NCBI RefSeq assembly: GCF_007860105.1
Contig: NZ_SJPU01000002.1
Coordinates: 146,837-210,836, forward strand
Direction: 5' to 3'
DNA from: Allorhodopirellula heiligendammensis
Lineage (GTDB): Bacteria > Planctomycetota > Planctomycetia > Pirellulales > Pirellulaceae
DNA length: 64,000 nucleotides
The notes below the pieces were generated by a model. The model worked only from the letters and a program-made list of their open reading frames with translations. It made no database searches and had not been told where the DNA came from. The translations under genes were made by a program, and so were the position numbers. This document shows, one piece after another, positions 48,116 through 58,361 of the stretch; the first letter of the stretch is position 1, and every line of letters begins with the position of its first letter.

Positions 48116-48557
48116 ATTGGGACCACGACTGCCGCTGGTGTGAGTTTCGCAACTAAATGAATTTCAGATTAGACCCGAGGGCCGCGTTGACGCTCTTACC
48201 GAGACCGACACCGCCGTTCGCTCGCAAAGCCTCGTCAACCGCCAGCTTGGGTTCATCAGCCAACATTCTAACCATTCATATCCGAAGCAGAACCCATGAT
48301 TTCGGGTTTAATTTGTCCATTAATGTTATTCAGCGCGAGCAGCCCTCAATTCCGCGGCAGCTCACCATCTCCTGACGTGAGGGCCGCTCGGGACGTGCTG
48401 GATATGCCTGGACGTACCACCTCGTCCTTCAGCAAGCGACGCTCGTTGAGAGAGTGGAACCGTCCCGAGGGAGATCGCTCAGACCTTGAGCGGGCTGACG
48501 TCGGCCGCCGCATTTTATGGACGCCGCGCTTCGATCGCCTGCTCTCGCTGGTGACGA
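48116..48557. other. gene-free spacer
   Basis: This 442-bp stretch lies between two minus-strand genes. No supported gene was found; frames on both strands lack ribosome sites and known motifs. A short inverted repeat CTCAC/GTGAG occurs near 48361-48381. It should hold the promoter of the DUF1569 gene. Confidence 0.4.
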
Positions 48558-49676
48558 TCAACCAGCAGTCTGGTTAACTTGCTGGACTGAGGGCATTGCG
48601 GGAGATTTCCAGTGGCCTGGATCGATTGCCAAATCTTCGACTTCTTGACCGCCGGCTGATTGACGCAGTAACAGGTAGATGCCGCCCACCATTGCCCACA
48701 GCATCATCACCGCGATCACCGAGGGCAGTAACGCGAGGCAGAGGAGCAGCGGTGGGTTTGCTGGCTCCAGCGAGACGGCCAGACCGCGAGCAGCCATAGA
48801 GACACCGACCCATGCCAGCACGACCACTGCAGAAATTGTGCCCGCGATGATCGCCAAGAGCGTGAATTGCGGCAGTCGCCGCAGCGTATACTCGTATCCG
48901 CGGCTGAGAGCATCAATCGGGTCCGCATCCGGTTCGATCATCGTTGCGGTTAGCCCTAAGGGGACCGCCAGTTTGCCCCCCAAGATCAACAGGCCGGCAA
49001 TCAGCGTCGCGGGCAAGACGATGAGCTGGCTCAACCAAGTGGCCCATGTCATTGCGATGGAATCACCGCCGATGGCGACCGCTACCCACGTCGCGCACCA
49101 CGCGACAAGGCACAAGCACGCGGCAACCACCGCTGGCAGCAACACAATCACAGCAGCCCCTAGCAAACGCCTGCCGACGGCACGAAACGTGGAAAGATAA
49201 GACGGGAGATCGCGTCCCGCAGTGAGGATCGCTCCCACACGCGCCAGCGCCATCATCGTCGGCAGCCACATTGAAATAGTCCACACAACTGTCTTCCAAT
49301 CTGGCGAAACACCAATCCACGACCCCAGATTGATGCCCGGCACGACAGCCCAAGCGTCACTCGGCATCGTTGCGCTCGCCAAGGGCAATCCAAGCAACGA
49401 CAACCCGCCGTAGGATCCCATCATGTCCACCGGCGAATCGGCAAGCCAAGCGAATCCCAGTAACCAGATGAGGGAAACGATCAACGTATGACTGATCCAC
49501 ACCGGCCCCCCAGCAATCCGGCAAACGCGAACCAGTCGTAACCAGGGGAAGACGTCCGTCCAGGTGCGGATGCGATCGAATAAATGCCTTTCGAGGCCAG
49601 CAGCAGGTACACGCCGTGTGGACCGATCTGACGGTGCCGTGGAGGACGATCCGCTGTCCTGGGAATCAGTGCTCAT
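48558..49676 (-). CDS. multi-pass membrane protein, unknown function
   Basis: From ATG 49676 (MSTDSQDSGSSS) the product has 372 residues. A Ser-rich cytoplasmic start is followed by at least six hydrophobic segments, for example WISHTLIVSLIWLLGFAWL, LGAAVIVLLPAVVAACLCLV, LIVLPATLIAGLLILGGKLA, and VIAVMMLWAMVGGIYLLL. The C-terminal tail is short (EVEDLAIDPGHWKSPA). No signature of a known transporter or enzyme was seen. Frames extending to 49895 have no support. I do not recognise the family. Confidence 0.75.
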   Translation of the reverse strand: MSTDSQDSGSSSTAPSDRSTRRVPAAGLERHLFDRIRTWTDVFPWLRLVRVCRIAGGPVWISHTLIVSLIWLLGFAWLADSPVDMMGSYGGLSLLGLPLASATMPSDAWAVVPGINLGSWIGVSPDWKTVVWTISMWLPTMMALARVGAILTAGRDLPSYLSTFRAVGRRLLGAAVIVLLPAVVAACLCLVAWCATWVAVAIGGDSIAMTWATWLSQLIVLPATLIAGLLILGGKLAVPLGLTATMIEPDADPIDALSRGYEYTLRRLPQFTLLAIIAGTISAVVVLAWVGVSMAARGLAVSLEPANPPLLLCLALLPSVIAVMMLWAMVGGIYLLLRQSAGGQEVEDLAIDPGHWKSPAMPSVQQVNQTAG

Positions 49677-50560
49677 GGTTGTCGTTGGAATGTAAGGGGC
49701 TCTCTGAGGCCTGAACCGGGTACTAACGGCTTCAAAAATCGGACGTTTCACGCGGTCAACCCGGAGCGTCCGCTCCAAGTTGAAGCCGAAAACATAGTCA
49801 CAAAACCCTCGAGCGTGATACTCCGAAGTGGTATTTTGCCACGATTCGCAGCTCGGCCCCATGTCTCGAGCGTGTTGTGTGTCGCCAGCACACACGGTTA
49901 GAATTCGCCCCCAGTCCCGGGCGTGCCTGCTGCGTTTTCAGCTGCTGTAATGCGAATACAACCCCCCATACGGCGGACTGGTGTAACCGCCTTCAATTCC
50001 TGGTCGACGGTAGCGTCATCACCTCGAGATCGAGCACAAGCGAGGGGTCTACCGTTCGGTTTTTCCATGAATCACTAACCCGCAGCCAGCTGACTTGGCA
50101 TTGTGCAGGCGAGACGTCAGCTTTTGCTGGGGGCGATCTCCACCGCTTAAGAGCACACAGTCCGGGCGGGAGTATTGAACAGCCAAAGATGTGTTTGCCC
50201 CTTTCTACTTCTCTCCACAATCTTTTGGTGACCAGGCGGGCTGTGACATTTTTGCGCGTCCAAATGCCTACGCTGAAATACCGACCGTAAACGCGAGCGG
50301 GCGGTCCCGTTGACTTTCTCGCGGCCGCGTCGGATCAGTAAGTTAATGGCCCCTCATGACTTGCGTACACGCTCCTGATCTGAGGTGCGCGTGCCATTGC
50401 TTGACGCCCGGGCACACCCACTCTAGGATCTGTCCCGCTATTGAGATTTAGTATCAATAGCAGATACGTCGAGCCAGCCAACTTTGTACAGCCAGCCAGA
50501 CATCGGTCCGCGACATCCGCGGCGAAGTTTCCACACGGTCTCCTGCACAGAGTTTTAGAC
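49677..50560. other. 884-bp gene-free spacer upstream of the DUF1559 gene
   Basis: This is the longest non-coding stretch in the window. Frames in it (plus strand 49877-50290; minus strand 49993-50220) have unnatural Arg/Cys/Pro-rich translations and no ribosome site. It probably carries the promoter and leader of the DUF1559 gene, and the promoter of the minus-strand membrane protein. A structured RNA cannot be ruled out by eye. Confidence 0.4.
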
Positions 50561-51679
50561 ATGACGACATCGATCACCCAGTCGACACCTCACGCGACTA
50601 GCCCGAGGGATCGAGCGAGCGGATTTACTTTGGTTGAGCTATTGGTGGTGATCGCCATCATTGGCGTTCTGGTAGGTTTGCTATTGCCCGCCGTCCAAGC
50701 CGCACGCGAAGCGGCCCGGCGGACGCAGTGCAAGAACAACATGAAACAGATCGTGCTGGGGATGACGATGTTTGAGCACACGTTTCGACATTATCCCTAC
50801 TCGCGAACGGGATCATTGTGGCGGATCTTGCCGTTTGTGGAACAAGCAGATCTCGGGCAGAAATTTAATGCTGCAAAGCACCCTAATTTTGATATTCCAT
50901 CGGCATCGGAGTACAAGTGGGGCTACAACGGTAGTCTGTCGACTGACTGGAGTAACAAAGACGATTTGATCGAAGGTGCTGCTGCGGAATTATCCGTGTT
51001 TCAGTGCCCCAGTCGCACCGGCTCCAGTTCCATCCTCGACAGCGACGGACTTGCTCTGGGTGTGGCAGACTACACGACACCGCGGGTTCCCGCGCTTCGG
51101 CCCGAGGGACATCCGCTGTACTACCGCGGCGGCGAACCGCAAATGCAGTTCAGCACCGCGATGACGCCTGCCTCAGGATCGCGGAATCGCAATCCGAATA
51201 ACCAAGGTGGTAGAGCCAGTAGCATCTTGGACGGACTTTCCCACACGTTGATGTACTACGAATGCCTCGGTTCCCCCGAATTGTTCGTACGTGGCAAGAT
51301 GGCTGGCACTACCGGCGGAGCCAGTATCGCGTGGGCAGGTGCTGGCGATGGCGTGAAAATGCGTGCTTATCGGGCTGACAATATGTTGGCAGATACCTCC
51401 AATTCCAATAGCGGCAAATCAACCAGCGCAGACTTGAGCCTCCCCGATGCACCGACCGATTGCAGCAAAACATCGGCTTGGGAGGCAACGATCGATACCT
51501 GTGGAACCTACCGGTCGCTCAATCATACCAACAAGAGTCAGCCATTTAGTTTTCATGCTAGTTCTGTCCATGTGGGTCTTTGTGATGGTTCGTCGCGAAC
51601 GATCACCGACACCATTGACCAGGGCGTCTTTTTGAACCTGATGTTGCGAGACGACAGGCAACTCCCTGGCGAATATTGA
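50561..51679 (+). CDS. DUF1559 protein with prepilin-type N-terminus
   Basis: From ATG 50561 the product has 372 residues. A basic leader with [20 protein letters not shown] is a type IV prepilin/pseudopilin cleavage and methylation site; the domain continues with [20 protein letters not shown], characteristic of the large DUF1559 family of planctomycetes. [15 protein letters not shown] and [17 protein letters not shown] are the later conserved blocks. These proteins are thought to be pseudopilin-like surface components. It is monocistronic, convergent with the YCF48-like gene at 51780, and follows the 884-bp spacer. Confidence 0.92.
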   Translation: MTTSITQSTPHATSPRDRASGFTLVELLVVIAIIGVLVGLLLPAVQAAREAARRTQCKNNMKQIVLGMTMFEHTFRHYPYSRTGSLWRILPFVEQADLGQKFNAAKHPNFDIPSASEYKWGYNGSLSTDWSNKDDLIEGAAAELSVFQCPSRTGSSSILDSDGLALGVADYTTPRVPALRPEGHPLYYRGGEPQMQFSTAMTPASGSRNRNPNNQGGRASSILDGLSHTLMYYECLGSPELFVRGKMAGTTGGASIAWAGAGDGVKMRAYRADNMLADTSNSNSGKSTSADLSLPDAPTDCSKTSAWEATIDTCGTYRSLNHTNKSQPFSFHASSVHVGLCDGSSRTITDTIDQGVFLNLMLRDDRQLPGEY

Positions 51680-51750
51680 TTCGCCAGAGCGTGATACTCG
51701 CAACCAATCTGCCGTCGGAACCGCATCGCTCGATCGCAGAACTCAAATTC

Positions 51751-51795
51751 GACGGCATCGATTTCTATGGCATCGATTTCTACGGCATCGATTTC
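51751..51795. repeat. three tandem 15-bp units
   Basis: Three copies of a 15-bp unit (GAC/TAT/TAC GGCATCGATTTC) lie head to tail between two convergent genes. The stop codon (TAG) of the minus-strand gene lies at 51780-51782, at the junction of units two and three. Confidence 0.9.
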
Positions 51796-54700
51796 GCGTG
51801 TGCTGGATGCCACTGGGAAGCTTGGGGCATGACTTCCCACTGCGACTGTGCCCCGGGGCGACCAGGCCGGATGTGAACGCGGCACATCGGTGCGGGCAGG
51901 CTTGAGCGAGCGATCGCAACTTCGGCGAGCAGCGGTCCGTCTGCTGGACCGGAGGTGGCAGAATCCGTTTTATTCGCTACTGCGGTATACCACACCGGTG
52001 AGATCGCTCCGACAGCGTCCACGCTGACGCGGTGAGTCCCATCCCGACTGATTTCAAATCGAATGGCTGTGAAGTAGTCACCGTCACAATCGAGTGATAG
52101 TCGCACCCCATCTCGGCCAGCGGCAGAGATGGCGAAATAGACGTACTCACTATCAGCCACGCAGCGCGCCTCGTAACTGTCACCGGACCAACAATCCGCG
52201 ACGGACCAACATGGGTCGTCGCAGACACCGTCGAGCAGCGGCCGGTCAGCGGTTCGAGGGGGCGAGTAGCGGGCGACCCGGTGTTCGGAATCGCTCGCCG
52301 ATCGAGAATCAGGCAGTAGCGTGCCACTACCATGGTCAGCGGGTGCGATCCCGCGGGCGGCCATGACAACCGGGTGATAGTCCCAGTTAATTCGCGCGGG
52401 GAAATCGCCGGTGCCCTCGTCGGTTCTACTGGGGGCGTCTGTCCCAGGTCTGTTTCCGAACGGAGTAGCAAGTGCATTCCAACCACGCGTAGGTTGCCAG
52501 GGAATTGGTTTACTCTCGGGCACCAAAATAACCGCCGGTGCGGTCCGCTGTGCTGACGCAGCGGTCGAGTACGCCGGGCTAAAAGTCTGCGAAAGTGGAC
52601 TCGCGTCCTCCTCGTAGGTGACCGGTGAAATCTGGAAGGGCGAGAGTGACTGGCTTGCCTCGGTTTGCTTGGAGGTGGTCGTCGGGGGCTCGTTCGATGA
52701 CGCCGAGCGCACCAAACTTCCCGCAACGTTGCCAAGCACCTGCGGCGTGTTTCGATGCCAGTTCGCAATCAGATTGGGCGACGTCGGGCTGCGTCTCTCC
52801 ACACTCAACGAGAGCACCTCGATGTTAAGATCCGCCCATCGTTGCAATGCCGCAGGTTGGCCATACCGCGAGATCAGAGACAGTATCACCTCCCGCACGT
52901 GCGAGAACTCGCCCTCGGTCGTCATTGCCACCGACATGGCATCCCATAGCAATCGGGAACGGTCTTCCGCTGCGGTGCCCGCGAGGAGCTGTTCGATTCG
53001 TTCGCTCAAACGTGACTGCTCGGCGCGGGAACGTCGGACTTGGCTGGGATGAAACATCTCTTCATGGAGCCGGCGGGTTAAGTTCATGCGTGCCGTGGTG
53101 ATTTGCAGGCGCCGATTCGACGCCGTCAGGGTTTCGGCAGCACCACGATTTTGCCCATCGTCCAGAGCGAGTCCGGCAGCCAGCGCCACGTCGCGGCGCA
53201 CCGTTCCCGACGCGTCGTCCAGGGTCGCCATTTCAATCGCAGGAGGTGCGGATTGTTGCGGCGCCGCCAACATGAAAGCGTCGGTGGCGATGTCATTCGC
53301 CAACACGCCTGGGCGGCTCAGTAGAGCGTTGCCACGGAGCATGGAGGGATGATTCCACGCCCGCTGCCAACGTGGATCGGCTTCGCTGGAGTACCACGCC
53401 TTGCTCGCCCGCGCGGCATCGCGGGATTGATCCTCGCTGGCGTTCACGCGGCGGGTGAGTATCACGCGTTGGGGACCACTCCAATCGGTCGCCGCGACCG
53501 GCTGGGTTGGGGAGGCAGGGCGGGTTCGGAACTGCTGGACCAGGGCCCACCAAGCCCGCTGAGTGGCGGGAGTCAGACTCTCGTCGAGCACGACGACGGC
53601 CGGGCGGTGTTCAGCCAGCCAATTGCTTCGCTCAGCATCATGCGCAACGTACTGGACATCAGAACTCCCTAGCATCGCAGCGGCAGCGCGGCAGCGGCCG
53701 AGGTCGTTGCGGTCGCCCGATTGCGCTGGCCCAACTCCTGATTCTGGCCCAACTCCTGATTTCGCGTTATCGAGCAGCACCGCAGTGCGACGGTGTTCGT
53801 GGAGGGATTCTCGTCCGACAAGCGACCATGGGACTGCTGCCGGAGATGCCGCGACAAATAAAACGGCTGTCCCGCGGCCTGATCCCCGCACCGCTTGCCA
53901 AGCGGATTGTGGTTCACCGCGACGCCAAATACGACCGTGAGTGGAGACTGCAAACTGAAGTCCATCGTCCGGTCTCGTGAGATCGTAGACGGACATGCTC
54001 CCCGCAGCGGTCTGGATCGCGTGCGGGGGGTGGGCCGCCTGCGAGTGAGAGACGCTGCTGGCGGACGAATTCTCTGCCCCTGACGCACGAATGTCTTCGA
54101 CCCAGGTTTGACCGCCATTGTAGCTATAAAATCGATCCACACCGCTGGCCTCGGAGGCGTCACCAGTGGCTTCGAGCACACCTGGGGCCAATTCACGCGG
54201 TGCCCCGGGGCGAGCCGTTGCAACGGTGGAGGGACCGCCCATCCGCAATTTCTGCAGTCGAGGAAGCTCGTGAGCATCGCCCAAATACCAGGTTCGGCCG
54301 CCATCGCGACTGAGCACGCAGATTCCCCGGCTGATTCCGGTCACCGGCTCGTAGCCGCCGCCGACGACAATCACGTCGAGTGGTGAAGCCCACAATACGT
54401 CGGTGAATTCGCAAAATGGGATCGACGGCGGTTGCTCGGAGCGGCGAGGAGATTGACCAAAAGGCGTTTCGCTGGCAGGTGTGTCGAGGTGAATGTTTTC
54501 CACCGCTCGCCACGTCTCGCCATCGTCAGCACTGCGGAGGATGGTGCCAGCATCTCCCACAGCGACCACAACCCGCGTGTCGGGCGCATTGGGCGTCCGC
54601 CGCGGCGGAGATACCGCGACGGCGCGTAAACAGCTGCTCTGTCGCAGCAAAGACGCTGAGATGTAGGCGGGCTGAAGTGAAATGCTATCCAAGTCAAACC

Positions 54701-54989
54701 GGTCAATTTCGCCTGCCGAGACGGTCAGATGGAAGGGGCTTGCCACCATCGCAGCAATGACCAGCCCGCCTACGAATCCCCGGGCCATCCCCAGTCCCAT
54801 GCCCCGTGCCATCCCCAGTGCCAGCCCTCGCACCAATCCCCGTAGGCCACTAGCAGTGCCGTTCCCTGAGTTCCCCCGCGCAGGCGTCCTCGGACGCAGC
54901 GGGCGGGGCGCGGAAATGCCCGTTGGAGACACCGGCCTCGGCGTACCTGTCATGGACAGCGGCCATGTACTGATCGCCATCCGCATCAT
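51780..54989 (-). CDS. secreted YCF48/BNR-like propeller protein with CBM9-like C-terminus
   Basis: From ATG 54989 the product has 1,069 residues; starts at 54812, 54800 or 54788 put the hydrophobic signal FVGGLVIAAMVASPFHLTVSA nearer the N-terminus and are plausible. Two blades of the photosystem assembly factor YCF48/BNR type are visible (GDAGTILRSADDGETW and GICVLSRDGGRTWYLGD). A long Ala/Ser-rich, partly helical middle follows, then a C-terminal domain with LDGVCDDPCWSVADCW and YVYFAISAAG resembling CBM9-like carbohydrate binding. The 54989 start overlaps the crcB stop. Role unknown; the domains suggest an extracellular scaffold. Confidence 0.75.
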   Translation of the reverse strand: MMRMAISTWPLSMTGTPRPVSPTGISAPRPLRPRTPARGNSGNGTASGLRGLVRGLALGMARGMGLGMARGFVGGLVIAAMVASPFHLTVSAGEIDRFDLDSISLQPAYISASLLRQSSCLRAVAVSPPRRTPNAPDTRVVVAVGDAGTILRSADDGETWRAVENIHLDTPASETPFGQSPRRSEQPPSIPFCEFTDVLWASPLDVIVVGGGYEPVTGISRGICVLSRDGGRTWYLGDAHELPRLQKLRMGGPSTVATARPGAPRELAPGVLEATGDASEASGVDRFYSYNGGQTWVEDIRASGAENSSASSVSHSQAAHPPHAIQTAAGSMSVYDLTRPDDGLQFAVSTHGRIWRRGEPQSAWQAVRGSGRGTAVLFVAASPAAVPWSLVGRESLHEHRRTAVLLDNAKSGVGPESGVGPAQSGDRNDLGRCRAAAAMLGSSDVQYVAHDAERSNWLAEHRPAVVVLDESLTPATQRAWWALVQQFRTRPASPTQPVAATDWSGPQRVILTRRVNASEDQSRDAARASKAWYSSEADPRWQRAWNHPSMLRGNALLSRPGVLANDIATDAFMLAAPQQSAPPAIEMATLDDASGTVRRDVALAAGLALDDGQNRGAAETLTASNRRLQITTARMNLTRRLHEEMFHPSQVRRSRAEQSRLSERIEQLLAGTAAEDRSRLLWDAMSVAMTTEGEFSHVREVILSLISRYGQPAALQRWADLNIEVLSLSVERRSPTSPNLIANWHRNTPQVLGNVAGSLVRSASSNEPPTTTSKQTEASQSLSPFQISPVTYEEDASPLSQTFSPAYSTAASAQRTAPAVILVPESKPIPWQPTRGWNALATPFGNRPGTDAPSRTDEGTGDFPARINWDYHPVVMAARGIAPADHGSGTLLPDSRSASDSEHRVARYSPPRTADRPLLDGVCDDPCWSVADCWSGDSYEARCVADSEYVYFAISAAGRDGVRLSLDCDGDYFTAIRFEISRDGTHRVSVDAVGAISPVWYTAVANKTDSATSGPADGPLLAEVAIARSSLPAPMCRVHIRPGRPGAQSQWEVMPQASQWHPAHAKSMP

Positions 54990-55435
54990 GACAATAGCCC
55001 TCGCACGGAGGCGGCCGCGAGCAGGAATAGTGCACACCCGCCGACCAAATTCACGCTGAGCATGGTCAGGCTCGCAGCCACGCGTCCCTCGCTCGACAGT
55101 ACGGTAATATCGCCAACCAGGGTGCTGAACGTAGTCAGACTGCCGAGGATGCCTACGCGAATTGCCAACAGCATGTGCGGGCTCAGTGGTGTTTCGCCGA
55201 GGTCCGCAAGACTTTCGGTCCATTGATACAGTGATCCAAGCAGTAAACAGCCTAATAAATTCGCGAGGGTGGTGGCGAAACCAGCCTCTCCACCCACGAG
55301 GTGGCTGATTCCCCCAATAAGTCGCTGTAGTGGCCCCTGCGCAAACAGAACCGTGAGGCCGTAGCGGCACAAAGCGCCTAAACTACCGCCGATCGCGACT
55401 GCGAGCACGTTCATTGACCAACCCATCATGGACAC
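54986..55435 (-). CDS. crcB: fluoride channel CrcB/FluC
   Basis: A 149-residue membrane protein with four hydrophobic segments and the family motifs GGSLGALCRYGL at the N-terminus, LANLLGCLLLG and GSLTTFSTLVGD. CrcB forms dual-topology dimers that export fluoride. The stop codon overlaps the candidate start of the secreted YCF48-like gene. No fluoride riboswitch was recognised in the 170-bp leader. Confidence 0.93.
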   Translation of the reverse strand: MSMMGWSMNVLAVAIGGSLGALCRYGLTVLFAQGPLQRLIGGISHLVGGEAGFATTLANLLGCLLLGSLYQWTESLADLGETPLSPHMLLAIRVGILGSLTTFSTLVGDITVLSSEGRVAASLTMLSVNLVGGCALFLLAAASVRGLLS

Positions 55436-55608
55436 TTCCCTGTTTTCACCATTGTCAGTTCGCTGCGGGGAATTTACTTTGAGGGGTTAAGAATCGGAAG
55501 TTTTTCCGCGCGGGGGCAAGGTCCATCTGCAGCAAACCGCAGTAAAGTGGCTAGAATTGTTGTCGTCGCTCCCCACACACACCCTTTTTGAACTGAAAGA
55601 TACCGCTG

Positions 55609-57390
55609 ATGAGTACTGCTTCGAGCACGTCACCCGCGCCCACGCAGCATGTGATGAACGGAGCCGATGTCCTGGTCAAATCGTTGGTCGACCATGGTGT
55701 CGAAGTACTATTTGCCTACCCCGGCGGCTGCAGCATGCCGATGCACCAGGCGCTGACTCGGTTTGGCGAATCGATTCGCACGATTCTTCCTCGACACGAG
55801 CAGGGCGGTGCATTCGCCGCTCAAGGCTACGCCCGCAGCACAGGCAAGGTCGGCGTTGTGATGGCGACGAGCGGTCCAGGAGCAACCAACCTGGTCACGG
55901 CTATCGCGGACGCCAAACTCGACAGCATTCCACTGGTGTGCATCACCGGCCAGGTGCCTGTTGCCGCGATCGGTAGCGATGCGTTCCAAGAGACGCCAAT
56001 GGTGGAAATCTGCCGTGGAATCACGAAACATCACTATCTCGTGACGGATATCAAAGATCTGCCTCGGATCATGAAGGAGGCGTTCCACATCGCCGCCAGC
56101 GGCCGTCCTGGCCCGGTGCTCGTCGACATGCCCAAAGACGTGCAGTTAGGGGAAATGCCTGAAGATCTCGATCCACCGATGAATCTGCCGGGCTACGACG
56201 CGTCGACGCCCTCCGTGCCGCCCGAAACAATTCGGCAGATCGCCGCCGCCATCAAAATGGCGCGACGACCGATCATCTATTCCGGTGGCGGGATCATCTT
56301 GGGCGAAGCGACCGAAGAATTGCGGAGTCTGATCAGCAAAACGGGTATCCCCACAGTGACCACGCTGATGGGCCTCGGCTCGGTCGAACCCGAAAATCCC
56401 CACTCACTCGACTGGTTGGGCATGCACGGGGCGGCCTACGCGAACTACGCCGTCAAGGACTGCGACCTCCTGATCGCTCTGGGCGTGCGGTTCGACGACC
56501 GGGTGACGGGGAAGGTTGAAGCCTTCGCCAAAGGCGCAAAAATCATTCACGTCGATATCGACGCATCGGAGTTGAATAAGAATAAAACAGCCCACATTCC
56601 CGTTCGCGGTGACGTCAAACAGGTGTTGACGGAACTCAACCGCATCGTTCAGAAGCCGGATATTGCCGATTGGCAGCGTCACTGCAGTGAATTGAAGGCA
56701 AAATTCCCGCTGAAATACGACACCGAGTTTGACGGTATCCTGCAACAACACGCGATTGCCACGCTCAGTGACCTGACTGCCGAGCGCGAAACCTACATCA
56801 CCGTGGGCGTGGGCCAGCACCAAATGTGGGCTGCCCAGTTCTACAAATTCCGGCAACCCCGGACTTGGATGAGCAGTAGCGGTCTGGGCACGATGGGCTT
56901 TGGACTGCCCGCTGCGATGGGTGTCCAAGCCGCTCATCCTGGGGCTTTGGTCGTCGATATCGACGGTGACGGCAGCTTCCAAATGAATATTCAGGAACTC
57001 GCGACGTGTTTTTGCGAGGAATTGCCAGTCAAGGTGCTGTTGCTCAACAACCAACATCTTGGCATGGTGGTGCAGTGGGAAGATCGCTTCATGGAGCGGA
57101 ATCGCGCCCACACGTACCTCGGTCCAATTCACCACGACGAAGCCAAGGGCAAGAGCTCGGCGGACCGTTTCGAATACGCCACTGACCGCTACCCCAATTT
57201 CGTTGAAATTGCCAAGGGCTACGGTTGCGGTGCTGCGACAGTGAAACGCAAGGGAGATCTGAAGGATGCGATGCGGGAAATGATCGATTCCAAGGGCCCC
57301 TTCCTGCTTGATGTGGAGGTCCCGTATCAAGAACACGTCTTGCCAATGATCCCCGGTGGCGCGACCGTCGACGATATGATCTTGGATTGA
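55609..57390 (+). CDS. ilvB: acetolactate synthase large subunit
   Basis: A 593-residue ThDP-dependent enzyme. The catalytic Glu is in [10 protein letters not shown] (64), the FAD/subunit region follows, and the ThDP-Mg site is [12 protein letters not shown] with [12 protein letters not shown]. It condenses pyruvate with pyruvate or 2-oxobutyrate in branched-chain amino acid synthesis. The length is normal for the catalytic subunit. No ilvN (regulatory subunit) or ilvC gene is adjacent; accD follows instead after 48 bp. A strong match to ALS rather than to other ThDP enzymes. Confidence 0.95.
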   Translation: MSTASSTSPAPTQHVMNGADVLVKSLVDHGVEVLFAYPGGCSMPMHQALTRFGESIRTILPRHEQGGAFAAQGYARSTGKVGVVMATSGPGATNLVTAIADAKLDSIPLVCITGQVPVAAIGSDAFQETPMVEICRGITKHHYLVTDIKDLPRIMKEAFHIAASGRPGPVLVDMPKDVQLGEMPEDLDPPMNLPGYDASTPSVPPETIRQIAAAIKMARRPIIYSGGGIILGEATEELRSLISKTGIPTVTTLMGLGSVEPENPHSLDWLGMHGAAYANYAVKDCDLLIALGVRFDDRVTGKVEAFAKGAKIIHVDIDASELNKNKTAHIPVRGDVKQVLTELNRIVQKPDIADWQRHCSELKAKFPLKYDTEFDGILQQHAIATLSDLTAERETYITVGVGQHQMWAAQFYKFRQPRTWMSSSGLGTMGFGLPAAMGVQAAHPGALVVDIDGDGSFQMNIQELATCFCEELPVKVLLLNNQHLGMVVQWEDRFMERNRAHTYLGPIHHDEAKGKSSADRFEYATDRYPNFVEIAKGYGCGAATVKRKGDLKDAMREMIDSKGPFLLDVEVPYQEHVLPMIPGGATVDDMILD

Positions 57391-57438
57391 GACGAGCCCT
57401 TCCGACACTTTTTTCTCGAACTTTCGAGCTGATATCCC

Positions 57439-58359
57439 GTGGATACAACCGTTCCTACAGATTCGGCTGGCGCGTCATCGAAAACGTCGTCCGGCGCGTC
57501 CATACCTCCTGAAGCGTCGGCGGCGACCGATGTCGCTGGCGCGGGTAAATCCGCGCCACGCCGTCGTGGCGTGCCGGAGGGACTATGGCTGAAGTGCGAT
57601 GGTTGTGGTGCATCACTGTACCGCAAAGAGGTTCAGCAGCAGCTCAATGTCTGCCCGAAATGCAGTCACCATTTCTACGTCAGCGCCCTCGAACGGATTT
57701 CGCAAGTGCTCGACGAGGGCACCTTTGAGCCGATGAATGAGCATCTGAGGCCGACCGATCCGCTCGAATTCAAGGACCGCCGGCCGTATGCCGAACGGCT
57801 TGTAGGTGAACAAAAGCGAACCGGTTTGAGCGACGCAGCAGTGACAGGGACGGGCATGATCCGCGCTCGCCGCGTGGCATTTGCCGTCACCGATAGCGCA
57901 TTCATCATGGGTAGCATGGGCAGCGTGGTGGGCGAGCGGTTAACGCGGTTGGTCGAGCATGCTACCGAGCAAAATATCGCGCTGATCATCATCAGTGCCA
58001 GTGGCGGAGGAGCTCGCATGCACGAGGGCATCCTGTCATTGATGCAGATGGCCAAGGTGTCCGCGGCGCTCGCTCGCTACCACGAAGCTGGGGGCTTGTT
58101 CATCAGCGTGCTGACGAACCCCACGATGGGCGGTGTCGCGGCGAGTTTCGCGTCGCTCGGCGACCTGATTTTTGCGGAACCGAAGGCCATGATTGGATTT
58201 GCCGGACCGCGGACGATCAAGGCGACCATTGGGATTGAGTTGCCCGAAGGGTTCCAATCCAGCGAGTTTTTACTCGAACATGGCTATATTGACCGCATCG
58301 TGCCGCGTCGCAACCTCAAGACCGAGATCGCCAGCGCGATCGATTACTGCGGGAAATAG
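57439..58359 (+). CDS. accD: acetyl-CoA carboxylase carboxyltransferase subunit beta
   Basis: A 306-residue protein from a GTG start with an Ala/Ser-rich leader of about 40 residues. The zinc finger has Cys at 53, 56, 72 and 75 (CDGC, CPKC). The crotonase-like fold then shows [42 protein letters not shown] and [11 protein letters not shown]. It carboxylates acetyl-CoA to malonyl-CoA with AccA and the biotin carboxyl carrier, the first step of fatty acid synthesis. A kinase gene begins 2 bp after its stop. Confidence 0.96.
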   Translation: MDTTVPTDSAGASSKTSSGASIPPEASAATDVAGAGKSAPRRRGVPEGLWLKCDGCGASLYRKEVQQQLNVCPKCSHHFYVSALERISQVLDEGTFEPMNEHLRPTDPLEFKDRRPYAERLVGEQKRTGLSDAAVTGTGMIRARRVAFAVTDSAFIMGSMGSVVGERLTRLVEHATEQNIALIIISASGGGARMHEGILSLMQMAKVSAALARYHEAGGLFISVLTNPTMGGVAASFASLGDLIFAEPKAMIGFAGPRTIKATIGIELPEGFQSSEFLLEHGYIDRIVPRRNLKTEIASAIDYCGK

Positions 58360-58361
58360 CC

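Noticed and set aside
49877-50290. 137-codon plus-strand frame in the long spacer
   Set aside because: Cys/Arg/Pro-rich translation, no ribosome site, no recognisable motif.
55436-55608. fluoride riboswitch upstream of crcB
   Set aside because: The conserved GGNGAUGG...CCGCC core was not found on the minus strand.
56404-57408. 334-codon open frame antisense to ilvB
   Set aside because: Shadow of the acetolactate synthase gene.
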